Origin: Leptospira sp. 96542
GTDB lineage: Bacteria > Spirochaetota > Leptospiria > Leptospirales > Leptospiraceae
Assembly (NCBI GenBank): GCA_029310945.1
Contig: JARJFC010000022.1
Location: 3,375-67,374, forward strand
Length of the DNA stretch: 64,000 nucleotides
Reading direction: 5' to 3'
Shown: positions 56,041-61,269 of the stretch, piece after piece
Layout of the letters: the number at the start of each line of letters is the position of its first letter
Numbering within the stretch: the stretch's first letter is position 1
Program-made: the position numbers and the translations under genes
The notes under the pieces: generated by a model
The model's database searches: none
Seen by the model: the letters and a program-made list of their open reading frames with translations, nothing else
What the model was told of the DNA's origin: nothing

Positions 56041-57081
56041 ATGAAAACAATTGAAAAATTAAAAAATGAACTTAAAAGCATTCCGATTGCCACATCTTGG
56101 TATCTTTCTGCTTTAGATGAATTTAAAGGTAAGCAAGAATTATATAATAAACAATCCCCGCAAAAATTAAAACATCTAAAAGAACATGCGCTGATAGAAA
56201 GTTCTATTTCATCAAATCGTATGGAAGGTGTAATTGTCGCTCAGGCTCGAATTGAAACTGTTATTTTTGGAAATGCGTTATTAAAAGATAGAGACGAAGA
56301 AGAAGTCAGAGGTTATCAACATGCTCTGCGATGGATTCATGAATCTTATGAAAAAATTGATTTTAATTTACAAACAATACTAAAACTACATAAAATAAAT
56401 AGAGGTGATATTTGGGATGCTGGACAATTAAAAGAAAAACAAATTGATATTACTGAAATATTACCCAATGGAAAATCAAGAATCAGATTTAAACCACCTG
56501 GAGTTAAAGAAAGTAAAATTGGCTTATTAAAAGCTATTGATTTATGGAATGAACAAATAAAAGAAAAACATATTCCTCCTCTAATTCTATTAATAGCATT
56601 TAATTTCGATTTTCTATGTATACATCCTTTTAGAGACGGAAACGGTAGAGTTTCTCGATTAATCTTATTACTTCAATTATATAAACTTGGCTATAATATT
56701 GGCAGATACATTAGTATAGAACGGATTATTGAAGAAAACAAAGAACGTTACTACGAAACCTTGGAACAAAGTTCAAAAAAATGGCATGAGGGTAAAAATG
56801 ATATATGGCCTTATGTAAACTATATTTTATTCATCCTTAAAGAATCTTACAAACAACTTGATACAAGATTAGAAAATCTTCCCAACAACAAAGGAAATAA
56901 ATCTGAACTTATTATTGATTTTATCAAAAACTCAATTGGAGCATTCAGTATAGCAGATATTAAATATAATTTACCTGGAGTAAGTGTTGAACTAATCCGT
57001 AAATTATTAAAAGATTTACAAAATGAAAATAAAGTTAAAAGTTTAGGAAGAGGTAGAAATGCTAAGTGGGAGAAAATTTGA
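56041..57081 (+). CDS. Fic-domain protein (AMPylase type, self-inhibited)
   Basis: 346 aa from ATG 56041. N-terminal Fic_N-like helices with the inhibitory motif SNRMEG (S-x-x-x-E-G) near residue 60; catalytic loop HPFRDGNGRVSR, complete with His, Asp, Asn and Arg; C-terminal winged helix (LIIDFIKNSIGAFSIADI, ELIRKLLKDLQ). Fic enzymes add AMP to Tyr, Thr or Ser of a target. The N-terminal inhibitory helix makes it a class II protein, kept off until released. The frame extends to 55924, but that segment overlaps the palindrome end. AT-rich compared with its neighbours, in keeping with transfer. Confidence 0.88.
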   Translation: MKTIEKLKNELKSIPIATSWYLSALDEFKGKQELYNKQSPQKLKHLKEHALIESSISSNRMEGVIVAQARIETVIFGNALLKDRDEEEVRGYQHALRWIHESYEKIDFNLQTILKLHKINRGDIWDAGQLKEKQIDITEILPNGKSRIRFKPPGVKESKIGLLKAIDLWNEQIKEKHIPPLILLIAFNFDFLCIHPFRDGNGRVSRLILLLQLYKLGYNIGRYISIERIIEENKERYYETLEQSSKKWHEGKNDIWPYVNYILFILKESYKQLDTRLENLPNNKGNKSELIIDFIKNSIGAFSIADIKYNLPGVSVELIRKLLKDLQNENKVKSLGRGRNAKWEKI

Positions 57082-57310
57082 TAGGGAGACCTTCCATTCA
57101 TATTTCTGCCTTAGTGTGATCTTTCGTTGTTATGTAACATTAGATAACATTTGGAGAAACAAACAACGACCGCGCTATCCGCTGCAATCGCTGGCGCGGA
57201 GCTTTGGCAATGAAAATCCTTAATCAGGCTACACCCCAGTTTTTGATTTTAATGCTTTTCCAAAGGTTGAAATGGCTTGACGAATCCAGAATTTATACGA
57301 AAATCTAGGA
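57082..57310. other. Spacer between fic and the DUF433 gene
   Basis: 229 nt. It holds TGTTATGTAACA at 57129-57140, the GC-rich hairpin at 57168-57200, and no frame worth reporting. Confidence 0.5.
57168..57200. repeat. GC-rich hairpin element
   Basis: CCGCGC (57170-57175) pairs with GCGCGG (57194-57199); between them CGCTGCAATCGCTG. Related sequence occurs at 55124-55140 and 55196-55214. A dispersed intergenic repeat of the accessory region, between unrelated cassettes. Confidence 0.55.
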
Positions 57311-57532
57311 GTGCTCGATTATAGAAAATATATTTCATTTGATACGAACATTCGAGGTGGCAAACCTTGTATCCGTGGAATGAGAATTACCGTCTATGAC
57401 ATTCTTGACTATCTCGCATCTGGTATGGAGTATGATGAGATTTTGCGAGACTTTCCATACCTCACTAAAGAAGATATTTTGGCGAGTTTGACTTTTGCGG
57501 CTGATCAAAACAAATCAATTCTTGTAGCATAA
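57311..57532 (+). CDS. DUF433 antitoxin-like protein
   Basis: 73 aa from GTG 57311 (AGGAG abuts the start, so the real start is not certain). Pattern KYISFDTNIRGGKPCIRGMR, TVYDILDYLASGMEYDEIL and FPYLTKEDILASLTFAADQ is the DUF433 family, a small winged helix that acts as antitoxin to DUF5615 PIN-like toxins. Stop and the next ATG overlap (TAATG), the usual layout of the pair. Confidence 0.85.
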   Translation: MLDYRKYISFDTNIRGGKPCIRGMRITVYDILDYLASGMEYDEILRDFPYLTKEDILASLTFAADQNKSILVA

Positions 57533-57690
57533 TGCTTCTATATGATGCGAACCTATCGCCTAATTTAGTTGAGCATTTATCTGACTTTTTTCCAAATTCG
57601 GAACATGTTTTTTCTCTTGGTATTGAGTCCTCGGATGAACTCATCTGGGCAAAAGCATCTGAAAAAAATCGAATCTTTCCACATACCTAA
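57532..57690 (+). pseudogene. Truncated DUF5615 (PIN-like) toxin
   Basis: 52 codons: MLLYDANLSPNLVEHLSDFF, EHVFSLGIESSDELIWAKAS, then KNRIFPHT and stop. The first acidic residue of the PIN-like site (LLYDANLSP) is present; the second half, with the D-x-D core, is missing, as the family is about 110 aa. No continuation is seen in the other frames of the next 280 nt. The toxin is therefore probably dead. Confidence 0.75.
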
Positions 57691-57972
57691 CAAACCAATT
57701 TCATATCAGACAAAGAAATAAACGATATTAAAAGAAATTTCCTAACAGCGCATCGGAAACCCATCTGATTCTATTTTGAGACCACCCATCCAGTATTAGG
57801 TGGCTTATACCTTCGTGATTGATGAATCAAAGATTTTTAGAGCAAATTCTTTGTTTTGAACAAAAAATCGATAATTTTAGTTGGTTCTTTGGCTCCAAAA
57901 TCTTTCCAACATGCGTGAGCGCCCAACTTAGCGAACATTTTGTTCAATATTATAGTTTTGGCGAGGGCAGGT
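57691..57972. other. Spacer without a gene
   Basis: 282 nt. I see a short stem CCACC/GGTGG around 57781-57801, a palindrome GAACATTTTGTTC at 57931-57943, and no coding signal. Confidence 0.45.
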
Positions 57973-58872
57973 TTAATTCCAGAACTCTTTCGGTTTCTTA
58001 AGAAATGCACCAAACACATAACCGAAACCATTTTTCGTCTTGATTTTCACCCAAGGTGCTACATTTTCATCGATCTCCCCAATTTTCCCTGTGTCCTCAA
58101 TCACTTCAACTTCCTCATTCAAAAGTAATTTCAAAATTATTCCACTGCTAACATCTGGTTCTTTTCTTAAATTGACTCCAGGTTTTCTAATTATATAGAC
58201 TCCTAGATCAATGTAAGGAATAAATTCATAGCACTTGTGCGGGCAGGCATTCCTAGCGGTAGGTAAAAACTCTCTTTGATTTACGAAGTTAAAGTATGCT
58301 GTATCTCTACAATCATCCACTTGGTATTTATTCTTTACATCCCAACAAACTTCTCTAATATCTCTGTTAATCGCATTAAAAGATATTTCTCTGCCACAAT
58401 AAAAATATCCCCATTTTTCTGGAACATGATTCAAAATTGGACTGTAAGCTGATGAAAATTCATAGCAAAAATTCGCCTCTCCATAATGCTTGAAGTAATA
58501 GTTTATATCAATATCTTTACGCTTTTTTGAAGGAAGGAAGGTAAAGCGAATATTCGTACTATTAATTTTATTTTCTCTAATAAACAAGGTCACCTCAAAG
58601 TCAAGCGACCTGAATTTCCCCTTCGCAGTTTTTAAAACTAGTCCGAAATTATCTTTTTTTAGATTTTCAGTTTCTTTTTTTACACCAAATCTTTGAAAGA
58701 AATACTCAATCGGATTTTCCCGTTCTACAATAAATTCTGAGTATCTAGGAAGCAGAGTTTTAATCTCGCTTTCTTCTGGAGCTAAAGTTATTTTATCTGT
58801 AACCAAAGAGCAATTCAATCCAAGAAGGAATAACAAGAAAATACTTGTGACTGGCAGAAAAAAAATACCCAT
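57973..58872 (-). CDS. Lipoprotein with C-terminal SH3b-like domain, partner of the orphan tip
   Basis: 299 aa from ATG 58872, one base after the stop of the orphan tip gene. Signal peptide FFLPVTSIFLLFLLGLNC with lipobox LGLNC. The central domain has several Cys (CYEFSSAYS, YFYCGREI, VCWDVKN, ACPHKCYEF). C-terminal GVYIIRKPGVNLRKEPDVSS through KIKTKNGFGYVFGAFL is a bacterial SH3 (SH3b) pattern, a domain often tied to peptidoglycan. Position and lipidation suggest a periplasmic partner, perhaps an immunity protein, for the adjoining tip (inference). Confidence 0.75.
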   Translation of the reverse strand: MGIFFLPVTSIFLLFLLGLNCSLVTDKITLAPEESEIKTLLPRYSEFIVERENPIEYFFQRFGVKKETENLKKDNFGLVLKTAKGKFRSLDFEVTLFIRENKINSTNIRFTFLPSKKRKDIDINYYFKHYGEANFCYEFSSAYSPILNHVPEKWGYFYCGREISFNAINRDIREVCWDVKNKYQVDDCRDTAYFNFVNQREFLPTARNACPHKCYEFIPYIDLGVYIIRKPGVNLRKEPDVSSGIILKLLLNEEVEVIEDTGKIGEIDENVAPWVKIKTKNGFGYVFGAFLKKPKEFWN

Positions 58873-58873
58873 T

Positions 58874-60457
58874 CTAATTTTTAACAAGCTCAAAATGTAA
58901 ATGATGTGTATGCGGCGCAATGTTTTGAACGATAATATTGCTATTAGAAAAGTAAGTGACTACATCTTCATCCTGAAGATATACCTTCAGTTTATATCCA
59001 CTTGGAACGCTTTCTCCCATAATTTTAATCAATGCTTTTGTTTTATCTTGATCATAGTTTGGATCCTTTTTCGAATCTGTATTAGAAGCACTCCCTCCAT
59101 CTTTTCCAGGCAAAGCAATATCCATTGATGAAGGTCGGTGATGGTGCCCTACAGGATTGAGTGATTTATCTGTGGGGTTTACATAAGGAGAATTCCCAAC
59201 GCCTGGCATACTAAAGTCGTTTATTAATAAAGGACTAACCTTTGTTTCTCCTGTCTGGATTTGATACTCTCGCCACTTTATGGCTCCGTTTACAAATAAC
59301 TCTGCTGTTGCTTTATCCGTAAATTGATGAATATTATCTGCTTCGTGAAATGAATATGTTCCCCAAAGCACATTGCCGCTTTCGTCAAAGCCTCTTGGCT
59401 GAATATTGTAGCGTACATCCGTATTTGCTCCCACCCCTTTTTCCGTATCAACTTGGATATCTATTTCATGGGCGTCAGGGTTTCTAATGTTATGATCATT
59501 CATCTCTCCAACTCGAGATTCTAAATCTTTTCTATCTAAATTGATATCGTATTCGCGAATTCCAGTTACCCCTCCAATCTCTACTTCCCTACCTCCTGCC
59601 GGAATTTTACCTTCAGGAGTCAACATACTCAAGTTGGCAACACCAGGCAATAAAGGAGCAAAGCTTGCGTTGGGTTTAAATTGATTTGGAATCTGATTTT
59701 CATTTAGGTAGCTTGTTTTTAGTTTTTCCACATCCGATTTAGCTAATTTATACATTTTTTCCAATGAATCTGTTAAATGTTTTTTTTCATTTTCAGACAG
59801 CAATGGATTGTCTTTCACTAATGTTTTTAAAAGGTCTCTCGATTTTCCAGGATCTGTATCAATGCCGAAAAACCTTTCTAACACTTGATTTCGGATCCTC
59901 ACATACTCAGGGTTTGTTGATTCTGGAGCAATGATTTTTTCCCCAGGTTTAGTTTCCCGATTGCTCTCTCCTCCCGTGGAATCCCCATCTCTCGAATCGT
60001 TCGTAAAGGATACAGGAAACCCAAGGAAAGGCATAAGTCCACGAACCCAACTAGGAATATCTGACCAACTGGATCTAGGAGTTAGGGAAGCTTCCCCAGA
60101 CAATAAAGATGCAATTTCGCTTAGAATGGAATCAGGAAGTCCAAGATTCGGAAGCGACAGATCGGGAATAAAATCTTTAAGTAAATTTTGTATTCCGTCT
60201 CTTACTTTGTCTGATAGATTTCCAAAGTCAAAATCGGAATTCTCCTCCACTCCTGGACTTGCCGCCATCTCAGGGGTTGGCATCGGCGCCTCTGGTGCAT
60301 CAGGTGGTGGTGGGGCTTCCCCCGTCACCTCATCCTCTTTCCTTCGTACAGGACTCGTCGGTATTCCCGCAAGGCCTGCAAGCATCCCGAGCCCACCAAT
60401 CGCAATACCAGCAATCGGTGTCATAACATCGCCAACGAACGCTAAGGTATTCCCCAC
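58874..60457 (-). CDS. Orphan tip cassette of the giant protein family
   Basis: 527 aa from GTG 60457; the frame runs a further 18 codons upstream to a TAG with no standard start. Residues 1-39 are the Gly-rich hydrophobic linker (GVMTPIAG-like region, GIAIGGLGMLAGLAGIPTS) ending PVRRKEDE, the same junction as in the giant gene. Then a Pro/Ala-rich stretch and a tip unlike the main one. Near the C-terminus GHHHRPSSMDI (His438-440, Asp446) and HTHHLHFEL (518-522) look like a metal-dependent peptidase site of M15/M23 type. No signal peptide and no Shine-Dalgarno, so it is probably silent or expressed only after recombination. Confidence 0.7.
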   Translation of the reverse strand: MGNTLAFVGDVMTPIAGIAIGGLGMLAGLAGIPTSPVRRKEDEVTGEAPPPPDAPEAPMPTPEMAASPGVEENSDFDFGNLSDKVRDGIQNLLKDFIPDLSLPNLGLPDSILSEIASLLSGEASLTPRSSWSDIPSWVRGLMPFLGFPVSFTNDSRDGDSTGGESNRETKPGEKIIAPESTNPEYVRIRNQVLERFFGIDTDPGKSRDLLKTLVKDNPLLSENEKKHLTDSLEKMYKLAKSDVEKLKTSYLNENQIPNQFKPNASFAPLLPGVANLSMLTPEGKIPAGGREVEIGGVTGIREYDINLDRKDLESRVGEMNDHNIRNPDAHEIDIQVDTEKGVGANTDVRYNIQPRGFDESGNVLWGTYSFHEADNIHQFTDKATAELFVNGAIKWREYQIQTGETKVSPLLINDFSMPGVGNSPYVNPTDKSLNPVGHHHRPSSMDIALPGKDGGSASNTDSKKDPNYDQDKTKALIKIMGESVPSGYKLKVYLQDEDVVTYFSNSNIIVQNIAPHTHHLHFELVKN

Positions 60458-60506
60458 TCCTGGAAAGCGATACTTCCTGTTCCGACTGGCGAGCGCAAGA
60501 AAATCC
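60451..60506. repeat. 56-bp repeat, copy 2 (boundary of the orphan tip)
   Basis: See copy at 55555-55610; 55 of 56 bases equal. It lies exactly at the start of the orphan tip frame, with the linker codons beginning inside it. Confidence 0.85.
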
Positions 60507-60510
60507 TTGG

Positions 60511-60568
60511 CCTAGCCTCCGTGGGAAACACTGGCGCTGGGAGGAATAGATTATTGTAATTTGCTAGG
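60511..60568. repeat. Second two-part palindrome with GTTATG behind it
   Basis: CCTAGC (60511-60516) pairs with GCTAGG (60563-60568); inside, CTCC (60517-60520) pairs with GGAG (60540-60543). TGTTATG follows at 60569. The layout repeats that at 55873-55921. It fills most of the gap between the 56-bp repeat and the lipoprotein gene. Confidence 0.4.
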
Positions 60569-60609
60569 TGTTATGTGAAACCCTGAGAACTCCTTCTTTA
60601 CCCTAAAAT

Positions 60610-61269
60610 CTATTTTTCCTCCGATCCAACGGGCTCCGCCTCGCTTTCTACTTTGGTTTCCGCGGTTTCTTCACCACAATAAACTCCAAGGTCACCGACA
60701 GTGTCTACTTTGGTGCGTTCAACTGGGCAATCCTTTAGCCAAGGTCGATCACGAAACACATACACACCTCGCTTCACATCGATATAATCTTTGGCCTTAT
60801 GGTATGGTATCACATCATCAATTTCTTGAAAAGTTGTTTGACGAACATTCGAATACACTAATTTAATTACATCTTTATTGATCACCTTAAAACGCAATTC
60901 CCCATCTGGATCTTCGTCGATTGAATTATCCTTCTTAGGCTTTTGTTTCAATACACAGTCGTTGTTAATGCAAGTTACTTCTGAAAGTGTCAACCAAATG
61001 CCATTATAGTGATCAGGCATTGAATAGATTAATAAATTATAATCTTGAAATTCCTTGTTCAACTTACATTCAAACACGGTTAAGTATTCAGTCATTTCTC
61101 TATTATTTTCATAATAGTTTAGATTTGTATTCTCCTCAGGATTACAAAAAAAATCAAAACCAATCTTACTATTTCTAAATTCTGTTTTGATCTCAATTTC
61201 CTTTGTTTTGGGTTTACAAGTACCAACGAACAAGGCTATTAGCGGTAAAATAACAATTGTCTTTTTCAT
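60610..61269 (-). CDS. Lipoprotein, partner of the M23 tip
   Basis: 219 aa from ATG 61269, which shares one base with the TAA of the giant gene (TAATG). Signal peptide MKKTIVILPLIALFVGTC with lipobox VGTC. Soluble body with about five Cys and segments LNYYENNREMTEYLTVFECK, DYIDVKRGVYVFRDRPWL and VDTVGDLGVYCGEE; acidic tail. No family recognised. Same place relative to its tip as the lipoprotein at 58 kb, so by analogy with polymorphic toxin loci it could neutralise the tip in the periplasm (inference). Confidence 0.7.
   Translation of the reverse strand: MKKTIVILPLIALFVGTCKPKTKEIEIKTEFRNSKIGFDFFCNPEENTNLNYYENNREMTEYLTVFECKLNKEFQDYNLLIYSMPDHYNGIWLTLSEVTCINNDCVLKQKPKKDNSIDEDPDGELRFKVINKDVIKLVYSNVRQTTFQEIDDVIPYHKAKDYIDVKRGVYVFRDRPWLKDCPVERTKVDTVGDLGVYCGEETAETKVESEAEPVGSEEK

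Noticed and set aside
57819..58001. 60-codon frame on the plus strand near the lipoprotein 3' end
   Set aside because: No ribosome site or family pattern; overlaps the end of the SH3b lipoprotein gene in antisense.
59931..60515. Plus-strand frame across the orphan tip linker
   Set aside because: Antisense to a frame with clear linker homology; Ser/Pro-rich with no domain.
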